NCBI GenBank assembly: GCA_963575745.1
Contig: CAUYUJ010000880.1
Location: forward strand, 289,920 to 334,919
Reading direction: 5' to 3'
From: Prorocentrum cordatum
Lineage: Eukaryota > Sar > Dinophyceae > Prorocentrales > Prorocentraceae
Length of the DNA: 45,000 nt
The position numbers and the translations under genes are program-made. A model generated the notes under the pieces. That model was not told where the DNA came from. It saw only the letters and a list, made by a program, of their open reading frames with translations, and ran no database searches. This document shows positions 1-9,588 of this stretch, piece by piece. Numbering within the stretch: position 1 is the stretch's first letter; every line of letters starts with the position of its first letter.

Positions 1-170
1 TTTCTCCTCCTCCTCCTCCTCCTCCTCCTCCTCCTCCTCCTCCTCCTCCTCCTCCTCCTCCTCCTCCTCCTCCTCCCCCCCTCCTCCTCCTCCTCCTCCC
101 CCCCTCCTTCTCCTCCTCCTCCTCCTCCGCTTCCTCCCCCTCCTCCTCTTCCTCCTCCTCCTCCTCCCCT
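1..170. repeat. (CTC)n pyrimidine tract
   Basis: An almost uninterrupted CTC/TCC trinucleotide tract, broken only by short C runs. All reading frames through it give poly-Ser, poly-Leu or poly-Pro, which is a property of the repeat and not evidence of a gene. Confidence 0.95.
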
Positions 171-236
171 GCGGAAAGCAATCGACGGGCGCGGAGCGTT
201 GGTGGAACGCGCCGGCGCCCGTCGATTGCTTTCCGC
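171..236. other. Perfect 22-bp inverted repeat (hairpin)
   Basis: The arms at 171-192 and 215-236 are exact reverse complements over 22 bp. The 22-nt spacer holds a second small inverted repeat, GCGTT at 196-200 and AACGC at 206-210, so the whole unit can fold as a compound hairpin or cruciform. There is no U-run after it, so it is not a bacterial-type terminator. It may be a tiny foldback element or the junction of one. Confidence 0.9.
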
Positions 237-633
237 GGCCGGAGTGTGAGGAGGAGGACGGAGGCAACGGGGGGAGGAGGAGGAGAAGAAAAGGGCGGAG
301 GACACGTCACGAGCAGAGCCCCAGAGCCCCCGAGCCCATCGTTCTGTTCCCCTTCCCGGCCCAGATCGGTCTGTGACGGTTCCAGGGCCCAGGACCAACA
401 TGTCTGGCTCGAGATATTGAAGTTGCCAGGAGTTCAGCGGAGAGGGGGGGGGGCGAGGAGGAAGAGGACGACGACTACGACCGCGAGGCCGACGCAGACG
501 ACAAGGCTGCAGGCCGGCGACGACGAGCCCGACGGCGGCGGCGGCGGCGAACACGACGCAGGAGCCCGACGCGATGCCCGCCGCGGGCGAGCTCGGCACG
601 CTGGTCGCGGGGGCCGTGGGGCCTCTTCCCTCG
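237..633 (+). other. GC-rich stretch, no confident gene
   Basis: Several frames are open because the region is very GC-rich and contains GAC/GCG runs near 465-560. One frame ends in a plausible Ala/Gly-rich peptide near 570-635. I cannot identify a start codon, domain or splice sites, so I call no gene. Confidence 0.4.
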
Positions 634-1092
634 GGTTGACCCAAAGGGGGGTCCAGCGACAATAGGGGGTGGTGCAATAGTCGGGGCGGCAAAGAGGGGG
701 GTGATGACTGGGGGGGGGTGGATCTCATGACGATGGCCATGATGTTTCCCCCGATTTCTTCATGACGCCTCTTCGCATTTCATTACGTCCCGGGTCCCCC
801 CCGCTGGGCCGCGCACATGCCGCCGGTCATGATTTGCACCCCCCCGCTTGGACACCCCCCTCTTGGCCGCTCCCGAAACAGATTTGGTACAATAGATCTG
901 TGGAGTTGCAATACACTTGTGACGTGCAATACGCTCCTTGGGCGCAAGTGTATGTTGCTGTATTTTCGCGTGCGATGCATATCACTTGCAGCACACACAT
1001 GCAATACAATTCTTTGGCGCAACACATTTGCAAGACAGCTGCCCCGAATCTGTTGCACCACCCCCCTTCAGCCTGACCCCCTTCTTGGGCCA
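634..1092. mobile_element. MITE family A, copy 1 (interrupted)
   Basis: The left end (634-680) carries GGTTGACCCA, then GTCCAGCGACA and GGTGGTGCAATAG. The right end (1050-1092) carries the inverted counterparts, including TTGCACCACCCCCC and TTGGGCC. The interior has the family hallmark, several GCAATAC motifs. A second copy at 34,955-35,212 is about 258 bp long. This copy is longer because another terminal-inverted-repeat element (681-876) interrupts it just after the left terminal repeat. No transposase is encoded. Confidence 0.75.
681..876. mobile_element. MITE family B, copy 1, nested in family A
   Basis: The ends are inverted copies of a roughly 24-bp sequence related to TCGGGAGCGGCCAAGAGGGG. 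The interior shares long blocks with 40,509-40,655, including CATGACGCC and GGGCCGCGCACA. Taking it out restores an uninterrupted family A copy like that at 34,955, which is the best evidence for its boundaries. Confidence 0.65.
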
Positions 1093-1129
1093 CCTAGATT
1101 CTCGAGGGAGGGAAAGGGTCTGCACGAAC

Positions 1130-1330
1130 GAGATGGGCACGGAAAGAATGGGTACGATGCCCAACAGCAGTTCCTCTTCGTTTTGAACAGGACTCGAAGT
1201 CCGCGCCGCCGCGGCCTGTGTCCACTCGAGACAGGAGGCCGCCTGCCCACCAGCGGCCCCTGGTGGTTTGGGACAACACTTGTTGTTGGGCATGGTACCC
1301 ATTCTTTCCGTACCCACTTCGGGCGTCCAA
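1130..1330 (+). mobile_element. MITE family C, copy 1
   Basis: Terminal inverted repeats of about 40 bp contain GGCACGGAAAGAATGGGTAC on the left and its inverse (GTACCCATTCTTTCCGTACC) on the right, each followed inward by an inverse-matched GCCCAACA block. The internal segment matches the copy at 40,291-40,508 in opposite orientation. There is no coding capacity. Its left end directly follows family A copy 1. Confidence 0.8.
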
Positions 1331-1336
1331 AGAGGG

Positions 1337-1710
1337 GGGGGGCGGCGGCGGCGCACGGCAGGCGGCCGTCGGAGGAGGCCGCCCTCCGCCCGCACCCGCC
1401 GGGCGGCAAACCGCCAGCGCCGCGGCCTCCACGCCGGCGCGGCCGCCGTGGAAAGGCCGCCGTGGCGTTCTCCTCCCGGCGGGCGCCGCGGCCACGCCGC
1501 GGCGGCACCGGGCGCCGAGGGGGTGGAGGGCTCGAGGGTCCGCGGGCTGCCTAACACCGACCGTCCCCCCTGCCATAGCCCGGGCGTCGCAGGGCGTTTT
1601 CACTGGCCAGGGGCTCGGTTCGCCCGGTGCTGGGCCCCGCGTGGGGGGCCCTCGCGGAGCCCTGCGGCGCGCCGAGCGGCGCAGAACAGTGCGTAGGGGC
1701 TGGGGGCTCT
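1337..1710 (+). other. GC-rich stretch, no confident gene
   Basis: This is highly GC-rich sequence with GCGGCG runs and frames open on both strands. I see no domain, start context or splice signal that separates one frame from the others. Confidence 0.4.
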
Positions 1711-1721
1711 GGCCGTGTGTT

Positions 1722-1811
<90 letters not shown>

Positions 1812-1852
1812 TGTGTGTGTGTGTGTGAATGTGTGTGTGTGTGTGTGTTTGC
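1711..1852. repeat. (GT)n microsatellite
   Basis: About 140 bp of GT dinucleotides, with short GTGC and GTTT interruptions. Confidence 0.97.
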
Positions 1853-1894
1853 ACGGTGGCGATTTTTGTCGCCGCGTCGGTATGCGGGTTGCTC

Positions 1895-1990
1895 CTCCTC
1901 CAACCTCCGCCTCCCCCTCCTCCTCCTCTTCCTCCTCCTCCTCCCCCTCCTCCTTCTCCTCCTCCTCCTCCTCCCCCTCCTCCTCCCGCT
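1895..1990. repeat. (TCC)n pyrimidine tract
   Basis: CTC/TCC trinucleotides with occasional C runs. Confidence 0.9.
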
Positions 1991-1994
1991 TTCG

Positions 1995-2130
1995 CGGGAG
2001 GCGAAAGTGGGAGGCGAAAGTGAGAGGCGAAAGCGGGAGGCGAAAGCGGGGGGCGAAAGCGGAAGGCGAAAGCGGGAGACGAAAGCGGGAGGCGAATGTG
2101 GGAGGCGAAAGCGGAAGGCGAAAGCGAGTC
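1995..2130. repeat. 12-bp tandem repeat, GGGAGGCGAAAG type
   Basis: About eleven copies of a 12-bp unit (GGGAGGCGAAAG with G/A and C/T variants) in direct succession. A small inverted repeat CCCGCTTTCGCGGG lies at its left edge. The copies differ from one another, so the array is not very recent. Confidence 0.92.
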
Positions 2131-2211
2131 GTTTCTTATGTTCGTATTTGTTTGTCGTGAAGTTGCCCCCCACTTTGTCGTCACGCTGCTTGTCGCGAAA
2201 CCAACCGCACC

Positions 2212-2372
2212 CATGACGGCGACGGCGGCGGCAGCGGCGACGGCGACGGCGACGGCGGTGGCGACGGCGACGACGACGGCGACGGCGACGGCGACGACTG
2301 CGGCGGTGAAGACGACGACGGCGACGGCGACGACGGCGGCGACGACTGCGACGACGACGACGACGAAGTCGG
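2212..2372. repeat. (GAC/GGC)n array
   Basis: Trinucleotide array of GACGGC and GACGAC units. Translated frames are low-complexity Thr/Ala, Asp/Gly or Arg/Arg strings. Confidence 0.9.
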
Positions 2373-3420
2373 CGGCGGAGCGATGCTTCCATACCCTTTC
2401 TTGCATGCACATCGTCAATAATCGCTCTGCCTCAGGAGAGCCCCGCAGGGGACAAGACGGCAGCCGGATACTCCAGGCCGCCCAATCAGGTCGAAGCAGA
2501 TTGTGTCGGCGGTTCGCGCTGCTTCGCTGATGCATCGGCGATAGGGTTCGATTCGGAGCCCGACTTTATACATTGCGCCACATCGCCGACTCATCGGCGA
2601 TGCATCAGCGATCCTCTGGCCCTGCATACGTCGACCCCGCTTATGCGCTTGCACTTCGGGTCATTAACTCGGGCCTCCGGCTGCCGTTCAGGTCGATTCG
2701 GGCACCACCCCAACGCCGTCGGCGAGGCCCACCTTCTGGAAAGCATCTTGAAACTGGAGGAGCCCCAGGAACTTACGACACCGTCCGAACCCCACCTGCT
2801 CGGACCCATCAGGGTGGCCTCCAAATGCCGGCGAAGACTGCACCAACTCACTTTCATAGCGCATGGCCCGGCTGTCGCAGCCCGAGCGTTTCCGTGGCGG
2901 CGACCCGCAGGTCGACGTCAGGGGAAAATGCCAAGACGGAAAACGCAAGCGACATCGTCGGAGACGCAGTTTTGGGTAGCGCCCAGTTGCTGCCAGGCAC
3001 TGCATCGGCGCGAGGCATCGCCGATGCATCGGGGATGCATCGGCGATCCTCTGGCACCGTCTGCTGTTCACGACAACGGATCTCCCGCCGGGCTCCAGAA
3101 CCCATCCAAGGACAGTCCCCAGACCCAGAGCCCTCCTGGGTCCATCTCAGGGCTGGACCTGATTGCTTTTGCTGCTGGACTTCGGCTGTGCTTTGGTTTG
3201 CCGTTTAGGGAAGGGGGCACAGAAAAACAGATAAAGCAAAACAAAACGAAGACGATAAGATAACGAAAAGCAACGTCTGGATCCAGCCCTGGTCCATCTT
3301 GACCCGTTCTTCGAGGCGGATGCGGCCGTGGCGAGGAGTTGCCCTCGGAACGCCCCGCGAAGAACGGAGAGAAACGCCTGCAAGCGCCGCCGTCGTCTCG
3401 ACGGGCCTCCTGATATTGCT
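2373..3420 (+). other. Unannotated stretch with two GATGCATC clusters
   Basis: No gene recognised. Two clusters of the GCATCGGCGATGCATC motif lie at 2,526-2,615 and 2,999-3,056, and each ends in a shared GCGATCCTCTGGC sequence. This suggests a decayed or split repeat of the type that is complete at 5,093-5,360. The sequence between them has only short open frames without recognisable domains. Confidence 0.5.
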
Positions 3421-3590
3421 AAGTCGGACATGTCCCTCTACAGGAGGAGCATCCCCCCTAAAAAAACAAAAAAGCAGCACATACTCTGGGTACGTTTCTT
3501 CTTATTTCAAAAAAAAACTACAATGTTGGATGTTTGGTTGACTATCTTTCACCTGTCGTCCAAAATCCGCCTGAGGACATGTCCGACCCA
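3421..3590 (+). mobile_element. AT-rich MITE family F, copy 1
   Basis: The terminal inverted repeats share the exact 13-mer GTCGGACATGTCC. The interior is A/T-rich against a GC-rich background, with runs of A. Related copies are at 36,246, 38,983, 39,313, 41,500 and 43,190. It abuts the repeat starting at 3,600. No coding capacity. Confidence 0.7.
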
Positions 3591-3599
3591 GTGCTACTG

Positions 3600-3742
3600 T
3601 CAGGAGGGGAAAAGACACACCGATACAAATCGTCGTCGAGTCCCAGGAAGGTATATGAAAATATGGGAAGGGCGGGGGGAAGACGAAGACCCAGAACAGA
3701 TGGAACATGTAAGGCACCTGGGGATTTGTGTACATTTATTTA
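3600..3742 (+). mobile_element. TCAG-CCCAG repeat family, copy 1
   Basis: It begins TCAGGAGGGGAAAAGACACAC and includes the family blocks AATATGGGAA and CCCAGAA. The right end reaches GGGATTTGTG and a T-rich stretch but lacks the terminal TGTCCCAG seen in the copies at 19,100, 35,949 and 39,743, so it is truncated or diverged on that side. Confidence 0.65.
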
Positions 3743-4135
3743 ATCGCTTCGCTCATTCCGCCGACCCTCGAGCGCTCTATGGGGCCGCTTTGAAGTCTCT
3801 TGGGGGCCTCTTTGGGGCTTGGGGGGCTCTCGGGGGCCTCTTGGGGCGGGGTAGTCGAGTGCACGCCCCTCGGAGGCCACGATCCTCGTGAGGGGTGTCG
3901 AAGAAAGGCCCTCAAAACCATCTCTGAGTAGACCTGGTCGGGCTGTTTGTGTACATGCATTTGCGTGCCCCTGGGCACATTGAGATTGCCGCGGGCAGGG
4001 GCTGCACTCGCGCTCTCGCCGCCCGGCCTGGCCGCCTCAGCCCGAGCCTTTTTTCCCGCGGAGGCCGCCGCGGCGACATCGACGACGCACTGTCTGGCAC
4101 ACCCCCGCTGCCGTCCGCTCAATCTCGTCCAATCC
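3743..4135 (+). other. Degenerate GGGGGCCTCTTGG repeats and unassigned sequence
   Basis: At 3,790-3,850 there are imperfect tandem GGGGGCCTCTTTGG-like units, the same motif class as 6,850-7,345 and 22,000-22,500. A 25-bp block at 3,868-3,892 (CACGATCCTCGTGAGGGG then TGTCGAA), which can form a small hairpin, recurs at 20,626-20,650. The rest is GC-rich with no recognised gene. Confidence 0.5.
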
Positions 4136-4262
4136 TTTCTCCACCTCCCCGGCCCCCGCCTCCTCCTCCTCCTCCTCCTCCTCCTCCCCCTCCTCCTCCT
4201 CCTCCTCCTCATTCCCCTCCTCGTCATTCTCCTCCTCCTCCTCCTCCTCCTCCTCACCCTAC
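4136..4262. repeat. (CCT)n pyrimidine tract
   Basis: CTC/CCT trinucleotides with two short CATT interruptions. Confidence 0.93.
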
Positions 4263-4764
4263 TCCTGATCCTGATCCCGATCCCGCCTTGTTTGGCACAG
4301 TATTGGGCTTCTGTTGGCACGTCCGGCTTCACTCGGGCGATCGCAAAGAGGGCTCAGCCGCGAGCGAAAGAAGGGCGTACACGCACGTGAATCCACGCTG
4401 GTTTCGAGAGTGCGAATTGTCCGAATGTTCGTATTACGCGGCCAGTCTCGCGGATCGAGGGGCCGCGTTCATGTACACAGCTGGGCGCGTACGTCCTTTG
4501 TGGGCTCTCTAATCAAGGGGGCGTGGATGATTAGCGTCGGGTCCCGTTTCCATGGGAAATCGCATATTTTCGCCGCCAAGCGAGGCGGCACGGGGAGGGC
4601 ACCTCCCCCGATCCATGTTTGCGCGCCCCCGATTAACAGGTCCTTGATCGGGCACCGTTCTTGCGGAGACCTCTCCCAGGGGTTGTTTCCCAACGATTGG
4701 GAGATCTCCATTTGCTCGCAGATATTCAGGAAGTCCAAAACGAACCTCTCGATCATCGATCGAT
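4263..4764 (+). other. Unassigned sequence
   Basis: No gene recognised. A palindromic TTTCCATGGGAAA core at 4,548-4,560 recurs near 6,984 (TTTTCCATGGGAAAA), each time followed by a TATTTTC motif, so both may be fragments of one dispersed repeat. Confidence 0.4.
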
Positions 4765-5092
4765 GACGACGCCAACGACCGTGATTACGACAACCACGAC
4801 GACGACGAGGTCGGCGACGTCAACGACGACGGCGACGACGACGACGATGACGACGGCGACGACGGCGGCGACGCCGACGACGGCGGCGGCGGCAGCGACG
4901 ACGACGGCGGCGGCGACGGCGACGACGACGGCGGCGGCGGCGACGACGGGCGCTCGTTCGTCGTCCGGCCCACGGCTGCCTCGGCCCGAAGCGCTTCCGC
5001 CGCGGCGGCGGCGCGGCCGGCCGAGGTCGGGCGACAGCTCTGGTTCCGCTTCCCCGGGGAGACCCCCGCCGCGCGGCCCACGCCCCGCCCCT
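4765..5092 (+). other. Candidate exon with Asp/Gly-rich segment
   Basis: A (GAC)n array at 4,770-4,945 reads, in one plus-strand frame, as an Asp/Gly-rich segment and runs without a stop into a less repetitive peptide containing SFVVRPTAASARS and LWFRFPGETP at about 4,950-5,075. That frame looks more protein-like than the others. No start codon, splice sites or known domain can be assigned, and the element at 5,093 interrupts the frame. It could be chance. Confidence 0.25.
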
Positions 5093-5360
5093 CTAGGCCT
5101 CCTAGATGGGGTCGGAGTAGACGGGGTCAGAGGATCGCGCCGCATCGGCGACGCATCGGCGATGCATCGGCGATGCGGCTCGATGTGTGGCCCACTTTTC
5201 TCCACACCGACGTCCCCCATGCATCGCCGACCTCGCCACTGCGTGACCGATGCATCGCCGATGCATCGGCGATGCATCGCCGATGTATCGGCGATGCGGC
5301 GCGACCCTTCGACCCCATCTACTTGGACCCCATCTTGGACCCCATCAAGGAGACCTCTAG
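5093..5360. mobile_element. GATGCATC-core foldback element, complete copy
   Basis: The left end runs from CTAGGCCTCCTAG through TAGATGGGGTC to GCGCCGCATCGGC. The right end is its inverted counterpart, with GACCCCATC repeated and ending GACCTCTAG. The interior is filled with GCATCGGCGATGCATC units in both orientations. It is about 268 bp with no coding capacity. A related copy at 18,229-18,638 has another foldback element in its middle, and partial copies lie at 2,526, 2,999 and 38,686. Confidence 0.75.
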
Positions 5361-5396
5361 CCCCGTGCTCGCGCTGAGGCGGCGAGGCGCGCCAAT

Positions 5397-5630
5397 GATC
5401 GGAAACTGGAGCGTACACATTGCCAGTGGCGGGCTTTCTTGCGATCCCAGGACTTCTTGAGGGTCGAGGGCGACGTCGGGGCGGTGTGGTGTATACTTCT
5501 TCCCTCGCTTTCCCGGGGAAGCAGCGAGAACTGTATACACCAGGATCCCGTATACACCAGGATCCGCTGTCCTGTGCGAGTTTCAGTGCCGGGCCAGAAA
5601 AGGCGTCGGTGTATAGAGTTCGGTTCCTTA
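5397..5630 (+). repeat. Dispersed repeat E, copy 1
   Basis: About 235 bp shared in the same orientation with 15,671-15,898 and 17,968-18,160. Diagnostic blocks are GCCAGTGGCGGGC, GGCGACGTCGGGGCGGTGTG, ACACCAGGATCC and GCGTCGGTGTATAGAG. Internal GTATAC motifs lie in opposed positions. Non-coding. Confidence 0.85.
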
Positions 5631-6238
5631 AGTGACTTGCGCATGCCGGGGCCAGGGCTCAGTATCGTATACCCGATCCCATCCCCATCCCAATCCGCAT
5701 CTCGAGTCCCACCGTCTCACCACCTCAGTTGGGGATAGGCCCTTCGAAACCCGACGAGAGCAGCCTACTATCCCCATCAGGGGTGTAAATCGGCCAGTGG
5801 GGCCCAGCCCACGCTGGTGGGGATGGGTATCGGTTACGGGCCGTCCCCCTCCCACAGGGGGAAGCCCTCCCTGTCCCTCACCGAGCGCGTTCCAGTACTC
5901 GCAAAGTGCTCGCTCGCAAGCGTCCGAAGAACACTGGCTGCCTCGATGTCACATATCGTGCGTCCCCCGCGGCTGGCCTAGGCCCTTTGCGAGTAGTTTT
6001 TTTTTGCGAGTAGCGGAACGCGCTCGGCTAATCCCCACAGGTGGGACCCCCTTCCAGGACCCGGCGGGACCCACGGGGTCCGGTGATAACCTCACCGCCG
6101 TCGGGGAAGGGAAAAAGAGGAAAGGAGGAAGGGAATCGACTGAAATTACAACGTTGTTGTTCTCTGTCCGATCTTCGGGACTTGCGACGACGACGAAGAC
6201 GAAGATAGCGTCTCACACAAGCCGAAGGGTTGGCAGAA
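5631..6238 (+). other. Unassigned sequence
   Basis: No gene recognised. Short CCCATCCCCATCCC-like runs lie near 5,680. A direct duplication of TTTGCGAGTAG flanks a T run at 5,989-6,014. Confidence 0.5.
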
Positions 6239-6697
6239 ACACACATATATATATTACACATACATACATACATACATACATGCATACATGCATACATGCA
6301 TACATACATACATACATACATACATTCATACATACACACACATACATACATACATACATACATGCATGCATACATACATACATACACATGCATACATACA
6401 TACATACATACACACACATACATACATACATACATACATACATACATACATACATACACACATACATACATACATACATACATAACTATATACATATATA
6501 GATATATAGATATATATAAATATATATACATACATACATACAAACATACATACATACATACATACATACATACATACATACATACATACATACACACACA
6601 CATACATACATACATACATACATACATACATACATACATACATACATACATAGATACATACATACATACATACATACATACATACATACATTCATAC
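6239..6697. repeat. (CATA)n tetranucleotide array
   Basis: About 460 bp of CATA/TACA tetranucleotides with GCAT, CACA and TATA interruptions. Every frame is open on both strands (HTYI and MYVC peptides), purely because of the repeat. Confidence 0.97.
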
Positions 6698-6849
6698 AGG
6701 AGATCCCGGGCCCCGGGCCCCGGGCCGGGACCTTCTTTGTATTTCGGTGCCCCCCCCCCCGGCGGCTTTCCTGGAAGCCCGGGGCCTCCCATGGGGCGTC
6801 CCCGGACCCTCCCCGAGGCCTCTCCGGCGCTTCTATTGGGTTACCGGGC

Positions 6850-7345
6850 AGCCCAAGATGGCGCCAAAATGGCCCAAGACGCCCCCAAGACGCTCCACCA
6901 CGGCTCCAGAGGCCTCCAAAGACAGCCCAAGAGGCCTTTAGGAGGAACCCCAAAAAGGCGCCAAGATGCAAACATCATTGATTTTCCATGGGAAAACGTA
7001 TATTTTCAGCAGATGCACTTTTTTTTCGGCATTCACGGCGTTGAAGACGGTCGAAGAGACCCCTACGATCGCCCCAAGACGGCCCTAGAGGTTCCCAAGA
7101 GGCGCCCAAGACGGCCCAAGAGGGCGCCAAGACGGCCCAAGAGGCTCCCAAGACGGCCCAAGAGGGCCCCAAGACAGCCCCAAGAGGGGTCCAAGACGGG
7201 CAGCCCGGACCCAGAATCCGAGCCTTCCGCCCCAAAAAGGCCCAAGGATGCCCCAAGAGGCCTCCAAAAGGCCCCCAAGAGGGTCCTAAAAGGCCCCCAA
7301 GAGACCAAGGGCGCTTAAGAGGCTCCAAAAAGGCCCCAAACAGGG
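6850..7345. repeat. Degenerate GGCCCAAGA minisatellite
   Basis: Imperfect reiterations of GGCCCAAGAG(G/C) and CCCAAGACGG, densest at 7,072-7,345. The reverse-complement motif (CTTGGGCC) dominates 22,000-22,500. A CCCGGGCCCCGGGCCCCGGG palindrome lies just upstream at about 6,707-6,726. Confidence 0.8.
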
Positions 7346-7407
7346 CCCAAGAGGCACAGGCGGCGGAAAGTCAGCGAAGGCAGTTTCGATACCATGCTGG
7401 GCCCGGC

Positions 7408-7465
7408 GCATGGGAGGAGGAGCGGGAGGAGGAGGACTGGGAGGAGGGGGATCGGGAGGGGGACA
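7408..7465. repeat. Short GGA-rich tract
   Basis: Purine-rich GGAGGA and GGGAGG units of about 58 bp. Confidence 0.8.
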
Positions 7466-7564
7466 AGCTAATTAGGTGCGCTCGAGTCATATCTAACGTC
7501 CTACCCCTCCCCCCCATTCCTTTCCATCCGGGATCAGAGTTGCCCCAAGTGCCCTCTTGAACCG

Positions 7565-7600
7565 ATGACGACGAAACGACGAAGACGAAGACGCCGACGC

Positions 7601-7666
<66 letters not shown>

Positions 7667-7712
7667 CGCGCCCCCAGAGGCGACGACGACATTGCGACGA
7701 CGACGACGACGG
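7565..7712. repeat. (GAC)n array
   Basis: About 150 bp of GAC/ACG trinucleotides with a short GGCGCGCCC interruption. Confidence 0.93.
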
Positions 7713-8035
7713 CACGCCCCAGCAGGCTCCACAAGACGCCCCCAAAACCCATGTTCCCGCAATGCCTTTTGGGAAGCCGGAAAATCAGGCCTCCGCCCCC
7801 CTACGCAGCCATCCTCCCCGAATGCCTTCCAGAATGCGGATTGACACGCATGGACTCCTCAATACCCATACTGCGTTCAGCGTTGTGGGCAATTTACTTC
7901 CCGCTCAAAGCATCTGTGGTCCACTTACTTCTGTGGAGCAGTGCACCCGTCAAGGCCTGGGGTCTGCTAGAACCTGAGCGCGCGCGAAGCGCGCGCGATG
8001 GTTCCATATACATATTTTTATATATACGTATATAC
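7713..8035 (+). other. Unassigned sequence with GC hairpin
   Basis: No gene recognised. A GCGCGCGC inverted repeat (7,978-7,985 with 7,989-7,996, loop GAA) precedes a TA-rich stretch. The same order, a GCGC hairpin next to a TATATA stretch, occurs near 13,680 and 21,760. Confidence 0.5.
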
Positions 8036-8312
8036 AAGCATAAATCCATCCATCCATCCATCCGCCCATCCATCCATCCGTCCGTCCATACATACATGCA
8101 TGCATGCGCGCATGCAAACTTACACACGACTGAATGTGTGTATGTAATGTATGTATGTATGTGTGTATGCATGCATACATGCTGCATGCATGCATGTATG
8201 TATGCATGTGTGGTTGTGCGTATGTGTGTACGGTTGTGTGCATGTATGTATGCATGCATGTATGTATGTAGGTATGCACGTATGTATGTATTCAGGTATA
8301 TATGCAAGTGAG

Positions 8313-8346
<34 letters not shown>

Positions 8347-8500
8347 TGTATGTATGTATGTATGTACGTATGTACGTTTGTACGTATGTATGTATGTATG
8401 TATGTATGTATGTATGTATGTATGTATGTATGTTTTGTTTATGTATGTATGTAGGTAGGCAGGAAGGTAGGTAGGTATGTTTGCATGTGCGAATGTACGA
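8036..8500. repeat. (CATC)n followed by (ATGT)n array
   Basis: CATCCATC and CCGTCCGT units change into TACATGCATGC and then a long ATGT/GTAT tetranucleotide tract, with AGGT units at the right end. Confidence 0.95.
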
Positions 8501-8536
8501 ATGTAGGCAAGCTAGTTACTCGAATGTGGCCGCCCA

Positions 8537-9478
8537 CCTCGGGTGCCCTCCCGCCGTCCTCGGCGGCGGCACCCAAGGCACCCAGCAACCCAGTGCAGGC
8601 GAAGCTCGCGGAGCTGGCGGCGGCGTTCTCGGCAGCTACAGACACGGTCAAGCAGGATCCGCTTGCCCCTGCCCCGTGCATTGAAGGTTGACAGACCTCC
8701 CACCCTGACACGTCGATGAAGGAATTGGCCGTTTTCGCTTCGCGAGAGGGCGTCGCGGCCGCCATTTCTGCGGGTCCAGGTCCGTCGGTTTCGGTCCTAG
8801 GCCGGAGTGCGCGTCCAGGAGGAGCGGCAAGCGAACATCTCCCAGCTGAGGGCGATCCTGCGCGGGCCCGAACTCGTCGGTGCCCGCTTGGACCACGCAG
8901 TGGCTGCCCGAGGGCGCGCCCAACAGCGGAACGCCGAGCGCAAGACTCCCCATGCAGCTTGCTCGGGAGGCAGAGGCAATGGAGGTCTTCAGCTCCGAGC
9001 TCGCGCGCCTGAGCCAGGAGCTCGAGTCACTCTAGGCGGGGTTTGCGGCGGAGAAGCACCACGCGCCCAAGCGTGGCCACCCGCCGTCCCCGACCGGCGG
9101 AGACCCTCGAGGAGACGCCCATCCACCTCGAGAAGCTTTCGGCGATGCTCTCAACCGGGCCGGCCCTGCCGAAAGAGCACGTGGAACAGGCGAATGCCTA
9201 TTCGGACCAGCTCCTCCGTGGCCTCCAGACGTGCATCGCCACCATGGAGGCCCAGGGGAGACAGACTCCGCCGGAGGCTAGCCGCCAATGCAGCGGCAAG
9301 CAGCCGAAATCCGGCGGTCCCCGCTGTTCCGCCGGACCACGAACTGTCGAGTTCAAGCTGGCACGCCACGTCGGCAAGCAGCCATTATTCACGCGCCCGA
9401 GGAACATTTTCGACCCCTTACGGCAGCTCGTGCGAGGGCCCAGCTTCGGCTCGTCTTGCATACGCGAGTCGTCGATGT
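8537..9478 (+). pseudogene. LINE ORF1-like remnant
   Basis: Fragments in different frames encode helical, heptad-like sequence: KLAELAAAFSAATDTVKQD before 8,690, VQEERQANISQLRAIL at about 8,810, SSELARLSQELESL at about 8,990, and LEKLSAMLSTGPALPKEH to CIATMEAQGRQ at 9,130-9,260. A coiled-coil nucleic-acid chaperone is typical of LINE ORF1. Stops, frameshifts and the insertion at 8,697-8,812 break it. Assignment rests on character and position, not on a conserved domain. Confidence 0.45.
8697..8812 (+). repeat. Dispersed repeat G, copy 1
   Basis: About 115 bp nearly identical to 44,634-44,745. Shared blocks are ACCCTGACACGTCGAT, CTTCGCGAGAGGGCGTCGCG and GTCGGTTTCGGTCC. Here it lies inside the LINE ORF1-like region and so inserted after it, or the second copy carries a captured piece. 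Confidence 0.8.
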
Positions 9479-9588
9479 AGCACCTTGTTTTTGATGTTTC
9501 CTCGTTCGGGTGTTTCCTTTAAGCTAGCGCGCGGACGCCTCTACATGATCAAGAAAGCCGATCCTACACTAAGGTCTCGGCTGCTCTC

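Noticed and set aside
1094-2410. 438-codon minus-strand frame
   Set aside because: It crosses a MITE, a (GT)n array, a CTC tract and a GAC array, and its peptide is almost entirely low complexity.
2548-2562. tRNA-like T-arm sequence GGTTCGATTC
   Set aside because: No matching acceptor, D or anticodon stems could be found around it.
6239-6697. Long open frames giving HTYIHTY and MYVCMYVC peptides, also at 8,036-8,500 and 14,700-15,300
   Set aside because: They follow from tetranucleotide repeats lacking stop codons and exist in most frames on both strands.
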